64,000 bases of DNA, from positions 1 through 64,000 of the forward strand of contig NZ_BIMA01000023.1 of the NCBI RefSeq assembly GCF_004000845.1, read 5' to 3'. Positions 51,231 to 61,038 of this stretch are shown here, in pieces. How positions within the stretch are numbered: the first letter of the stretch is position 1; each line of letters begins with the position of its first letter. The notes beneath the pieces were generated by a model, which searched no databases, was not told the origin of the DNA, and worked only from the letters and a program-made list of their open reading frames with translations. The DNA is from Paenibacillus koleovorans NBRC 103111. GTDB lineage: Bacteria; Bacillota; Bacilli; Paenibacillales; NBRC-103111. The position numbers were made by a program, and so were the translations under genes.

Positions 51231-52023
51231 CACGGTCGAAGTAGGTGTCCATCAGCCGGACCTTGCGGCCCTTGGCGGGATATCCGCCGTCTTCTAATAC
51301 ATTATTCACCGTCAGTTTGGCCAAGTCCATCATATTGTGGTCGCGGCTCAAATGGGCCAAGTACACCGACTCCGTTCGCTCGCAGATCATATCGCACAAG
51401 GCGGAGCCGGCGGCGTCATTGGAGAGGTGGCCCGTGTCGCCCATGATGCGGCGCTTGATGTTCCACGGATAATGTCCGACCCGCAGCATCTCTACATCGT
51501 GATTCGACTCCAGGATAAGGGAGTTCGAATCGGAGAGCTTCTCCTTCACCTTGCTGCTCACATACCCGAGGTCCGTGGCCAGCCCCAGCTTCTGATCGTC
51601 GTCGTAAAAGCAATACCCGACCGGCTCCGCCGCATCGTGCGAGATGTTGTACGATTCGATCTGCAGGAAGCCCTCGCCGTCCACTTCGCCGAACTCCAGT
51701 AGCTCGCCGGTCTCGAACACGACCTTCTTCTCCTCCGCCAGCTCCCCGAGCTGACGATTCAAGGTCTGCCATGTCTTCTCGTTCGCATACACCGGGAGGT
51801 CGTACTTCCGCGCCAGCGCGCCGACGCCCTTGATATGATCGGAATGCTCATGCGTGATGAGAATGGCGTCCAGCTCCTTGCCCTGCACGCCACGCTCCTG
51901 CATCAGCTGTTCGATTTTTTTCATGCTAAGCCCGGCGTCCACCAGCACCTTCGTCTGCTCGGTCGAGACCAAGAGCGAATTGCCGGTCGACCCGCTGGCC
52001 AACACCGTGAACCGCATCGTCAT
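51196..52023 (-). CDS. walJ: WalJ/YycJ metallo-beta-lactamase-fold hydrolase
   Basis: 275 aa. Metallo-beta-lactamase fold with the motif HEHSDH (ILITHEHSDHIKGVGAL near 56), and further metal residues in ESNHDVEMLR and LAHLSRDHNMMDLAK. YycJ homologues are 5'-exonuclease-like enzymes that accompany the WalRK system and influence DNA repair and wall metabolism. It is the last gene of the walRKHIJ operon, 42 bases after walI. GAGGAG precedes the ATG at a long spacing. Confidence 0.95.
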   Translation of the reverse strand: MTMRFTVLASGSTGNSLLVSTEQTKVLVDAGLSMKKIEQLMQERGVQGKELDAILITHEHSDHIKGVGALARKYDLPVYANEKTWQTLNRQLGELAEEKKVVFETGELLEFGEVDGEGFLQIESYNISHDAAEPVGYCFYDDDQKLGLATDLGYVSSKVKEKLSDSNSLILESNHDVEMLRVGHYPWNIKRRIMGDTGHLSNDAAGSALCDMICERTESVYLAHLSRDHNMMDLAKLTVNNVLEDGGYPAKGRKVRLMDTYFDRATTWEKLNRES

Positions 52024-52065
52024 AATCGGTGGTTCTCCTCTAACCTCTAGATCTATCTGTAGCCC

Positions 52066-52815
52066 TTAGCGCGTCGTCGTGCTCTTCAGCTGCGCGTTCT
52101 CGACATCCCCGCGGAAGCCGTGCACGTAATACAGCTCGCCGCCTTGCACCGCTACACGCCACGTCGGGACGAGCAGCTTTTTCTCCGAATCGAACAGCTG
52201 GCCGTGATACCCGAGACGAATGTCCTGAATGACCGCGCCGGTCTGCAGGAATTTCTCCGTCAACGTCCGCAGCACCGTATAAGCCGGGATGACCTTCTTC
52301 GCTTCCTTGTCCTCCGCCGGCTTCTCCACTTCTACGAATGACTGCTTATACGCGCTGATCTCGCCATCCGTCATGAACAGCTCCATCGTCACATCGAACA
52401 TCGGGTAGTCCAGGTACAACTGGTTCATCCGGTACACGCCGTCCATCGCCGACACCGGATCATAGCGATAGGCCTCGGCATTCGGAATCGAATGGTTGGC
52501 GAGATCCTTCAAGCTGCCTTTGCTGAGAAAACGGTTGTACTTGAGCGGCTGCGCCAGCGTCACCTTGCGGCCGTACGTATTGCCATCCATCCATTTTACC
52601 ACAATTTCCTGCATCTTGGGTACGTCGGTCGGGATATCCATCTCCACGCGAATATTGCGGCTCTGCATCAAACGGTTCAGCTCCACCGCCATATCTGCGG
52701 ACACCGTCTTGCCCTCGCCACGAAGCCACTGGTTGGCCCATAGCTCATACCCCAGCGTCAAATTCAGCAGCAGAAACGAGAAAATCAAGATCGTCTTGGC
52801 CCGGCTCCAATCCAT
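52066..52815 (-). CDS. walI: WalI/YycI regulatory protein of the WalK kinase
   Basis: 249 aa, slightly shorter than B. subtilis YycI. One N-terminal membrane span (WSRAKTILIFSFLLLNLTLG) and a large extracellular YycH/YycI-type beta domain. Together with WalH it binds WalK and adjusts its activity. AAGGAGG precedes the ATG. The gene sits 35 bases after walH. Confidence 0.93.
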   Translation of the reverse strand: MDWSRAKTILIFSFLLLNLTLGYELWANQWLRGEGKTVSADMAVELNRLMQSRNIRVEMDIPTDVPKMQEIVVKWMDGNTYGRKVTLAQPLKYNRFLSKGSLKDLANHSIPNAEAYRYDPVSAMDGVYRMNQLYLDYPMFDVTMELFMTDGEISAYKQSFVEVEKPAEDKEAKKVIPAYTVLRTLTEKFLQTGAVIQDIRLGYHGQLFDSEKKLLVPTWRVAVQGGELYYVHGFRGDVENAQLKSTTTR

Positions 52816-52850
52816 GGCGCAGCCCTCCTTCCTCCACCGTCGTCCTCGCC

Positions 52851-54137
52851 CTATTTCAAGTGCTCATACGTGCCGTCCCGGTATTCGACCACCCACACCG
52901 GATTCAGCTGCATGATTTCATCCTTGTCCAGAACCGGCTGGTAGGCAGGATACACCCCGGCCACCAAGCTGCGTCGAGGCAGCGCCGTCACCAGATCGTC
53001 CAGCGCCTTGCCGCCCTCGATCATCTTCAAGCTGCGCTCCACCCCGCGGGTCTCCAGCGTCAGCATGGAGCGGTCGTAGCTCGCCACGACGCCTCTCTGC
53101 AGCACTAGCCGAATAAGGCCGAACCCTTCCGCCTTCTCGCTCACGATCGGGTACGAATCGTAATATTGCCGGAACGTGAACGCCTGGCGCCCGATAATCG
53201 GAGTGAGCGGAATCGACTTCACGCCGAACTGCCCGTTCCAGCCCCCATGCTGGTTGACGAACGTTACCGCCGAGCTCAGGTTCTCCCGCACATCGTTGCG
53301 GCTGTCCACCGTCGGGATCGGGTCGGAATAGCTCATCCAGAGCGGATCCGCCTTCACCTGCAGCCCGCGCTTGCCGTCCGTGTAAATCTGCGAGCCGTCC
53401 CGATTGTCGAAGTTCCGCGTGTTGCGCGGGTCGACGAACAGCGTCTTGATCAACTGATCGATCGTAATCGGCTCGTACGGAATCCGGTACTGGGTCATCT
53501 CGAGCGGTTTATCCGGCAAATACACGTCGCCGTCCTTCGTATGGTACGTCGTCTGCAGCTCCTGGAACCCGACGAACCCTTCCACATCCTTGTTGTTCAA
53601 GTCCGCCCGCGCTTCGTACGTATTGAACTCTGTCTGGAAGTACGTTTTCACGTCCTCCTTGACATCCTTCGTGAAGATCCAGAGCCGCGTCACCATCTCA
53701 TTGTCGAGCGGCAAGTCGCCGCGCAGCACGAACATCGTCTTCAAGATCGAGAACGGAATGCCCCCGCGAAAACGAAGCTCCACCCCCGGCTGCTTGTTGC
53801 GGATTTCTTCCCACTCGATGCCGGTTGTCATCATCGAGGTGCGGCGGAAGCTGTCGAACGTCCGTTTCTTGATCGACTCGAAAATAAGCGTGTAGAAGCG
53901 GCTGTTCGGGTACAGCACCGTATGCGTCTCCTTGCCGGAGTGGATGATCATCTGATCGGGGAACACGACCTCGTCGACGGACAATTGCGTCCCGATGGTA
54001 TTCGCCTCGACGTATTCGTTTTCTTTGATCGGCGCCCGGCGCGGCTCCCCGAACACGAGGTAGTAGCTCTGCACGAGGCTCGAGAAGATGAGCAGCGTGA
54101 GCACAATCGATTTCGTCTTCTCCATCATGCCGTTCAT
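52851..54137 (-). CDS. walH: WalH/YycH regulatory protein of the WalK kinase
   Basis: 428 aa from the chosen ATG. One N-terminal membrane span (SIVLTLLIFSSLVQSYYLVF) and an extracellular region of the YycH family, including LVLQRGVVASYDRSMLTLET. The ATG overlaps the walK stop as ATGA and follows GGAGGGGG, which decides against the six-residue longer frame. It acts with WalI to inhibit or tune WalK at the membrane. Confidence 0.93.
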   Translation of the reverse strand: MNGMMEKTKSIVLTLLIFSSLVQSYYLVFGEPRRAPIKENEYVEANTIGTQLSVDEVVFPDQMIIHSGKETHTVLYPNSRFYTLIFESIKKRTFDSFRRTSMMTTGIEWEEIRNKQPGVELRFRGGIPFSILKTMFVLRGDLPLDNEMVTRLWIFTKDVKEDVKTYFQTEFNTYEARADLNNKDVEGFVGFQELQTTYHTKDGDVYLPDKPLEMTQYRIPYEPITIDQLIKTLFVDPRNTRNFDNRDGSQIYTDGKRGLQVKADPLWMSYSDPIPTVDSRNDVRENLSSAVTFVNQHGGWNGQFGVKSIPLTPIIGRQAFTFRQYYDSYPIVSEKAEGFGLIRLVLQRGVVASYDRSMLTLETRGVERSLKMIEGGKALDDLVTALPRRSLVAGVYPAYQPVLDKDEIMQLNPVWVVEYRDGTYEHLK

Positions 54138-55990
54138 ACCGCTTCCCCCTCCCACTTGAGCAGAGGTAGTGTGAACACGACCTGCGTCCCCCGATTGAAT
54201 TCGGAATCGAGGGTAATCGTGCCGCCGTGCGCCTTCACGATCTCGCGGGCGATCGACAGGCCGAGGCCGGTGCCGCCCATGCTGCGAGAACGCGCCTTGT
54301 CCACCCGGTAGAACCGGTCGAAGATGCGTGCCAAGTCTTTCTTAGGAATGCCGATCCCGTTGTCCTGCACGCGGAATTCCATCCAGTCGCCGTCCAGCTT
54401 CTTGCTGTAGATCTGGATCGAACCGCCCTCCGGCGTGTACTTGATCGCGTTGGAGACGAGGTTGTCGAGCACTTGGTCGATCTGGTCGCGGTCGAGCTTG
54501 ACCTCGCCGATCTCCCGATCGACGTCGATCGTGATCCGGATCTGCTTCTGCTGCAGCTGGAACGAGAACCGGTCGGCCACTTCCTCGAGCATATCCGGCA
54601 CATGCGTCCGCACCTTGGCCATCTGCGCCTTGCGCGAGTCGAGCCGCGACAGGTGCAGCAGGTCGTTCACGAGCCGGATCATCCGCTCGGTCTCGTTGCG
54701 CGTGACGCCGATGAAGCGGTGCGCCAGCACCGGATCGCCCACGGCACCGTCGTCGAGCGCCTCGAGGTAGCTGCGGATCGTCGTGAGCGGCGTGCGCAGC
54801 TCGTGCGAGACGTTCGCCACGAATTCGCGGCGCGCCTGCTCGAGCTTCTCCTGCTCCGTCACGTCCTGCAGCACCGCGATCGTGCCCACCGCCGTCCCCT
54901 TGTCCCGCCGGTAGATCGGCGTGAACATGATGCGGATCGTCACCGGCTCCTCCTCTTCGTCCTCGCCGATATGGACGAGCGCCATCTGCTGCTGACCGTG
55001 CACATGCGACTCCACCGCCTCGCGCGGCATGCCGAGCACCTCCCAGATCTCCTGGTTGCGGACCTCGGAATTGCCGATGCGCAGCATCTGGCGGGCCCGC
55101 CGGTTGATCACGATGACCTTGCCCCGATCGTCGGTCGCGATGACGCCGTCGTTCATGTTCGAGAGAATCGAAGCGAGCTTCTCCTTCTCTTCCTCGTTCA
55201 GCGCCAGCGCTTCCTTCAACCGGTCGGTCATATAGTTGAAAGCGTTGCCGAGCTGGCCGATCTCGTCCGGTCCCTTCACCCTCACCACTTGGTTGAAGTT
55301 GCCCTCCGCCATCGCAGTAGCCTGACGCGTAATTTCCTTGATCGGATTCGTAATCGTATTCGACAGGATGACGCCGAGTGCCGCCGTAAGCACCAGCGCG
55401 AAGATCGTCCCCGTGAGGAAAATTTTGTTGATCCCGTTCATCGTCTTGTAGAGCGGCTCCATCGACGCTTCGATGTAGACGGCTCCGTTCACCTTGGTCC
55501 CGTTGCTGATCGGCTGGGCGACGACCTTCTTCCGCTCGCCCGTGGAGTCCACAAGCTCGGACTCGTTGTCCTTAATTCCTTGCAGCGCTGAGATGACCTC
55601 AGAGCGGAGGTTCTTTTGCCCGACATTGGATTCATTGCTCTTGAGCGAGGTGCTCAGCATAATGCCATTGGCGTCGATGATCTGAATCTCTGCGGCGCTG
55701 ATATCGAACAAGCTGCTCACGATGCTGTTGAGGGACTCGATCGACTTCTTCCCCTCATCCTGCTCCGATCCTTCCGGCGGTTCCCCCGTCCCCGTGTACT
55801 GGTCCATGTCGATCAGCTCGGCCAGCAGCCCCGCCTGCGTCTGCAGGGAAGAGGAAAAGTTGTCGATGAAGGAACGCTCCATCGTCCGGACGAAATACAC
55901 CCCGATGAGCTGCATCGCAATCAGAATGAGCAGCACGTAGATGATAATGAGCCGGATTTGAATCGTCTGGAACAGCTTCATGCCTTTCAT
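54134..55990 (-). CDS. walK: WalK (YycG) cell-wall sensor histidine kinase
   Basis: 618 aa. Two membrane spans (about 13-32 and 190-210) flank an extracellular sCache-like domain. HAMP (about 210-265), PAS (265-370), HisKA with NVSHELRTPLTTIRS (His near 392) and HATPase with N box NLVSNAIKYT, G1 VQDNGIGIP and G2 GGTGLGLSIARE follow. This is the essential kinase that coordinates peptidoglycan remodelling with division. GGGAGG precedes the ATG at 8 bases, 25 bases after walR. Confidence 0.97.
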   Translation of the reverse strand: MKGMKLFQTIQIRLIIIYVLLILIAMQLIGVYFVRTMERSFIDNFSSSLQTQAGLLAELIDMDQYTGTGEPPEGSEQDEGKKSIESLNSIVSSLFDISAAEIQIIDANGIMLSTSLKSNESNVGQKNLRSEVISALQGIKDNESELVDSTGERKKVVAQPISNGTKVNGAVYIEASMEPLYKTMNGINKIFLTGTIFALVLTAALGVILSNTITNPIKEITRQATAMAEGNFNQVVRVKGPDEIGQLGNAFNYMTDRLKEALALNEEEKEKLASILSNMNDGVIATDDRGKVIVINRRARQMLRIGNSEVRNQEIWEVLGMPREAVESHVHGQQQMALVHIGEDEEEEPVTIRIMFTPIYRRDKGTAVGTIAVLQDVTEQEKLEQARREFVANVSHELRTPLTTIRSYLEALDDGAVGDPVLAHRFIGVTRNETERMIRLVNDLLHLSRLDSRKAQMAKVRTHVPDMLEEVADRFSFQLQQKQIRITIDVDREIGEVKLDRDQIDQVLDNLVSNAIKYTPEGGSIQIYSKKLDGDWMEFRVQDNGIGIPKKDLARIFDRFYRVDKARSRSMGGTGLGLSIAREIVKAHGGTITLDSEFNRGTQVVFTLPLLKWEGEAV

Positions 55991-56015
55991 CTTGCTGGCC
56001 TCCCGCGCTTCTCCG

Positions 56016-56735
56016 TCAGACCGGACCCCCGGTTCGCGGATTTCGCATCATATAGCCGAGGCCGCGCCGGGTCATGATATACTCCGGCTTGCTCGGATCG
56101 TCCTCAATCTTCTCCCGCAGACGGCGGATCGTCACGTCCACCGTGCGCACGTCGCCCAGATATTCGAAGCCCCAGACGGCTTGGAGCAAGTGCTCCCGCG
56201 TCATGACGCGCCCGCAGTTTTTGCCCATATAGTACACCAGTTCGTATTCCCGGTGCGTCAGATCAAGCGGCTGGCGGTCCTTGTACACGATATACATGTC
56301 GCTGTCGATCATCAAGCGGTGGATGCGCAGCCCGCTCGGCTCGCTCGCTTCCTGCTGCGAAGGCAACGACTTGTTCTGCCGCCGCAGATGTGCCTTCACG
56401 CGCGCCAGCAGCTCCCGGGTGCCGAACGGCTTCGTGACGTAGTCGTCCGCGCCGAGCTCGAGCCCAAGCACCTTGTCCAGCTCCGAATCCTTCGCCGTCA
56501 GCATGATGATCGGGGTATCGCGCTTCGCTCGCACTTCCCGGCACACGTCCATCCCGTCCTTCACGGGCAGCATGATGTCGAGCAGGATCAGATCCGGGTC
56601 TTCCTCGAATGCCAGCTCCACGGCCGTCCCCCCGTCAAACGCGCAGACGACTTGATAGCCTTCCTTCTCCAGGTTGAACTTCAATATTTCAGCAATCGGT
56701 TGCTCGTCGTCCACGACTAAGATTTTGCCGTACAT
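56016..56735 (-). CDS. walR: WalR (YycF) cell-wall response regulator
   Basis: 239 aa from the ATG at 56735 (frame open to 56780, which overlaps the promoter). Receiver: VVDDEQ near 9, phospho-acceptor Asp in [13 protein letters not shown] near 54, Lys in [14 protein letters not shown] near 103. The C-terminal OmpR-type winged helix ends with [20 protein letters not shown]. It activates autolysin and wall-remodelling genes through TGTAAT repeat sites. It is the first gene of the walRKHIJ operon. Confidence 0.97.
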   Translation of the reverse strand: MYGKILVVDDEQPIAEILKFNLEKEGYQVVCAFDGGTAVELAFEEDPDLILLDIMLPVKDGMDVCREVRAKRDTPIIMLTAKDSELDKVLGLELGADDYVTKPFGTRELLARVKAHLRRQNKSLPSQQEASEPSGLRIHRLMIDSDMYIVYKDRQPLDLTHREYELVYYMGKNCGRVMTREHLLQAVWGFEYLGDVRTVDVTIRRLREKIEDDPSKPEYIMTRRGLGYMMRNPRTGGPV

Positions 56736-56779
56736 CGCGCCACCATCCTGACCGTTATCATTTGTTGGATATGTTCCCA

Positions 56780-56788
56780 TTTTACCAC
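56780..56788 (-). promoter_or_regulatory. Extended -10 element of the wal operon
   Basis: On the minus strand TGGTAAAAT forms an extended -10 (TG-n-TAAAAT) about 45 bases upstream of the walR start. No good -35 is present, as expected for extended -10 promoters. Confidence 0.5.
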
Positions 56789-56835
56789 ACCCGGGCAGGG
56801 GATGCCCATTTTCAAGTCCTGCCAGCCCGCTATTT

Positions 56836-56878
56836 AAAAAGAGGCCGAATAGCGACTTACCGTCGCTACCCGACCTCT
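56836..56878 (-). terminator. Terminator of the M23 peptidase gene
   Basis: On the minus strand AGAGGTCGGGTAGCGAC pairs, with one or two mismatches, with GTCGCTATTCGGCCTCT (56840-56878) and is followed by TTTT. It separates the M23 gene from the wal operon. Confidence 0.85.
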
Positions 56879-56936
56879 GGAAACCCTGTTGTGTGAAAAG
56901 AAGGAATAATGGCTGCTTATGCTTGGCTTGCTCGTG

Positions 56937-58487
56937 TTACCTCGACAAAAACTTCATCGGATTCTCGGCTGTTCCGCTGCGCTGCACCTCGAAATGGAGA
57001 TGCGTGCCGGTCGAATCGCCGGTGCTGCCCATGTACCCGATCTTCTCGCCTTTCTCGACGATCTTGCCCTTCGAGGTGAAGAACTGGCTCAAGTGTCCGT
57101 AGATGGTCTTGTACCCGTTCTGATGATCGATGATAATCTGGTTCCCATATCCGTCGCGCTTGTCGCCTACGTAAATGACGATGCCGTTATCGGCTGCCAT
57201 GATGTTCTTGTTGCCCGTGATGTCAATGCCCTTGTGCAGCTTTCCCCACCGCTCGCCGAAGCTGCTCGTAATGTTCGGGCTGAGGACCGGCCAGATGAAC
57301 TTCCCAGTACCTTCGCCCAAGATCACCTTGGTCCCCTTCTTCGCTACCGCCGATACCGGCTGGACGAGCACTTCCTCTCCAAGCACCTGCTCCTCGGCGA
57401 GATAGCCGTTCTCCTTGATCAGCTGGAAGGTTACTTTCTTGAGCCCGTTCTGCCCGGGGCTGATCGCTTGCGTCTGTCCGGCTCGCATGTTCTCGTCCTT
57501 CTCGTAGACGGTGTCGAATTGAATCTCCTGATTCTCGACGACCTTCTCCACGGTCCGCACGGTCAGCGCCGGTTTAAGTACAGTCACGTCCAAGACTTGA
57601 CCAATCTTAATCTTATCGTCCTGGATCCACGGGTTCTTCTCGTAGATTAGCTGACGGGGAATGTTAAGCTTCTTCGCAATACAGCCGACGCAATCGCCCG
57701 CCACTACGGTGTACTTGCTCGGTGCGACGTCGCCGGTCTCGAGCTTGCGCACGATCTCCTGCGGGTCGATCAGCTGGGCGGGCTGAATATCCTTCGCCAC
57801 AATCTCGACCGGCTCGACGAATTCGACCTTCTCCACGATCGGCGCCCCGATCTGAGGTTCCGCCTTGGCCGACAGCACGCTGACCGCGCCCTGCGCCTTG
57901 GCTGCCGCCGTCGCCGCCGGAGCGAACTTGGACTTGATCTGGTCCAGAATGGCGTCCGCCGCTTCCTTGTCCTTCACGATGCCCATCGATTGGCCGCTTA
58001 CGACCAGCTCTACGCCAACCGCCTTCGTCACCAGCAGTCTATCAACGCCTACCAGGGCCGCCTCGTCGTTACTCTGGATGTTGAAAGCCTTTTCAGCCTT
58101 GTAGTTGATTGCTTCTGAATTCATCACCATGTGCACATTGGGATTCTGTTCCTCCAATTGCTGGTGCTTGGTGAGAATAAAATCTTCGACGACCTTCGGA
58201 TCGCTAACGGTACCGGCCTGCTGATCGCCAACATAGACGTGGTACACTTCGTAGGTATGCAGCTTTACGTATTGGTTGCCGCCGATTGAGACGGAAGCGA
58301 GGAGCCCGAGAGCGCCTACCCCTTTCAACAGACGAAGCCTATAAGCTCGTAGTATGGAAATCGCGTGATGCAGAGGCCTACGATCCTTGAAGGTGTCAGT
58401 CAAGCTTGAGCCACGGGTCTTGGTCAGCGCGTTCTTGGATCGCTCCCAGACGCCCTTGACCCACTCGGTTGCCTTGAATGAGTTCAT
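56937..58487 (-). CDS. M23 metallopeptidase with LysM and G5 domains
   Basis: 516 aa from the chosen ATG. An N-terminal basic region then a membrane span or uncleaved signal (LLKGVGALGLLASVSIGG near 70) export it. A LysM-type wall-binding module is at about 265-315 (YTVVAGDCVGCIAKKLNIPR), a G5 domain at about 320-390, and a C-terminal M23 LytM-type peptidase with zinc ligands in LHKGIDITG and THLHFEV. It should cut peptide cross-bridges of peptidoglycan. Its place beside walRK suggests a role in wall growth, but no WalR site was seen in its promoter. GAGGAG precedes the ATG at 7 bases. Confidence 0.92.
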   Translation of the reverse strand: MNSFKATEWVKGVWERSKNALTKTRGSSLTDTFKDRRPLHHAISILRAYRLRLLKGVGALGLLASVSIGGNQYVKLHTYEVYHVYVGDQQAGTVSDPKVVEDFILTKHQQLEEQNPNVHMVMNSEAINYKAEKAFNIQSNDEAALVGVDRLLVTKAVGVELVVSGQSMGIVKDKEAADAILDQIKSKFAPAATAAAKAQGAVSVLSAKAEPQIGAPIVEKVEFVEPVEIVAKDIQPAQLIDPQEIVRKLETGDVAPSKYTVVAGDCVGCIAKKLNIPRQLIYEKNPWIQDDKIKIGQVLDVTVLKPALTVRTVEKVVENQEIQFDTVYEKDENMRAGQTQAISPGQNGLKKVTFQLIKENGYLAEEQVLGEEVLVQPVSAVAKKGTKVILGEGTGKFIWPVLSPNITSSFGERWGKLHKGIDITGNKNIMAADNGIVIYVGDKRDGYGNQIIIDHQNGYKTIYGHLSQFFTSKGKIVEKGEKIGYMGSTGDSTGTHLHFEVQRSGTAENPMKFLSR

Positions 58488-58555
58488 GATTTTCTCCTCT
58501 TGCTTTAATGGAAACTTGGCAGAATTCGACATAATGCGCCCGCGCCAATGTTTCT

Positions 58556-58585
58556 ACTTTACCACAGCTAGTCTACTACTTTCAA
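58556..58585 (-). promoter_or_regulatory. Promoter of the M23 peptidase gene
   Basis: On the minus strand TTGAAA (58580-58585) and TAAAGT (58556-58561) are 18 bases apart, a good sigma-A promoter about 70 bases upstream of the ATG. No WalR box (TGTAAT direct repeat) is present. Confidence 0.7.
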
Positions 58586-58640
58586 CCGCTGGGGCTAAAG
58601 ACATAGAAGAGGATCGTAAACTGCTACAAGATGGATCCTA

Positions 58641-59363
58641 TTATTCATATTTCTGCAAAATCGCCAGCAGCTGCTTATACTCCTCCGGCTTCAAATGCTG
58701 TTCCACGATCTTCTCTACTTGATCCAGCTCGCCCGAAGTGATCCCGTCTTCAACAAGTCGCGAGATCGTCTGCATCTCCTTTTCGGGCAGCTTCGACAGC
58801 GCTGTGAATATGACTGTCTTGTCCTCCGTCGTCAGCCGATCCTTCTTGGATTGGAATTGCTCTTCCGATAGAACGACGGAGCCTTCACCCGATCGAAGGG
58901 CATCCACGCCGCCGGAACTGCGGGAGCCTATTGAGCTGCTGCTGGAGCTGTTTGTGCCGCTCGTGCTGCCGCTATTTCCGCCGTTGCCGCGATTCGTGGA
59001 TGAACCGGATTGTGCCCATACTGAGACAGAGTCCTCCTTTCCAACCGGGGGATCGCTCTGAGCGCCTGAGCTGCCGGACGAACCAGATGAGCCAGTCGAG
59101 CCTGAGCTGCCGGAACCGGAGCCGCCCGTCCTTGACGCTTGCCCGTTCTGAGGATTAGCCCCCTGCTCCAGTATATTCGAAGATTCGCCAAGATTGCCTA
59201 TGAATTGCGAGAGAGAAAACGGACTGCCGGCCAAATCGATGTTGAAAGGCTTCAAGAGCTGCTTGATATACGATTGTACGATGAAAGCCGTCGTCAGAAC
59301 GGATACCGTGCTAATTAGAATGGCCGCCAGGAGCAGCTTGCTGATCCAGCTTACAACCTTCAT
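58641..59363 (-). CDS. Membrane-anchored protein with Ser/Gly-rich linker
   Basis: 240 aa, family not recognised. One N-terminal membrane span (about 5-29, WISKLLLAAILISTVSVLTT), a short conserved-looking stretch (QSYIKQLLKPFNIDLAGSPF), then a long low-complexity Ser/Gly/Asn segment (about 78-155) and a helical C-terminal domain of about 75 residues (SEEQFQSKKDRLTTEDKTVI, then EMQTISRLVEDGITSGELDQ). The C-terminal domain probably faces the outside. It lies between purA and the M23 gene on the same strand and may be co-transcribed with the latter. Function unknown. Confidence 0.75.
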   Translation of the reverse strand: MKVVSWISKLLLAAILISTVSVLTTAFIVQSYIKQLLKPFNIDLAGSPFSLSQFIGNLGESSNILEQGANPQNGQASRTGGSGSGSSGSTGSSGSSGSSGAQSDPPVGKEDSVSVWAQSGSSTNRGNGGNSGSTSGTNSSSSSSIGSRSSGGVDALRSGEGSVVLSEEQFQSKKDRLTTEDKTVIFTALSKLPEKEMQTISRLVEDGITSGELDQVEKIVEQHLKPEEYKQLLAILQKYE

Positions 59364-59497
59364 GTTGAATTCCCGCCTTTTTTCCGCGCATCCTGGTGAG
59401 GGAACGCTTGTTCATCTTCCCAGTATTGACGGATTGCCGGCGGGCTAAAAGGCAGTTTTCAAAAAAAGCTCGGTTGCTCCGGGGAAATGGGCGGATT

Positions 59498-59531
59498 AAA
59501 AACAATCCCCACCCAGAAGAGGGCGGGGATT
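59498..59531 (-). terminator. Terminator of purA
   Basis: On the minus strand AATCCCCGCCC pairs with GGGTGGGGATT (59504-59531), one G-U pair, followed by GTTTTT. It lies 38 bases after the purA stop. Confidence 0.85.
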
Positions 59532-59568
59532 GGGGTCGACACCGTTCGAGACGAACCGAGACGGTGAT

Positions 59569-60933
<1,365 letters not shown>

Positions 60934-60935
60934 TC

Positions 60936-60965
60936 AGTTTAGCAGTTCCGTCGTGCCAAAGTCAA
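60936..60965 (-). promoter_or_regulatory. purA promoter
   Basis: On the minus strand TTGACT (60960-60965) and TAAACT (60936-60941) are 18 bases apart, a near-consensus sigma-A promoter. A short stem GCCGC/GCGGC lies in the transcribed leader. Confidence 0.8.
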
Positions 60966-60966
60966 T

Positions 60967-61010
60967 AAAAACGAACAATAGCTTTACATCAAAGCAAAAT
61001 GTTCGGAAAT
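60967..61010. promoter_or_regulatory. Inverted PurBox pair upstream of purA
   Basis: AAAACGAACAATA (60968-60980) and, in opposite orientation, ATTTCCGAACATTT (read on the minus strand, 60997-61010) are two PurR boxes with conserved CGAAC cores, separated by about 16 bases. This is the B. subtilis PurR arrangement, next to the purA -35. Repression when PRPP is low is expected from established PurR biology. Confidence 0.75.
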
Positions 61011-61038
61011 TGTCACAATCCCTAGCTTAAACGAAACG

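Noticed and set aside
54227-55591. 454-aa plus-strand frame
   Set aside because: Antisense shadow of walK.
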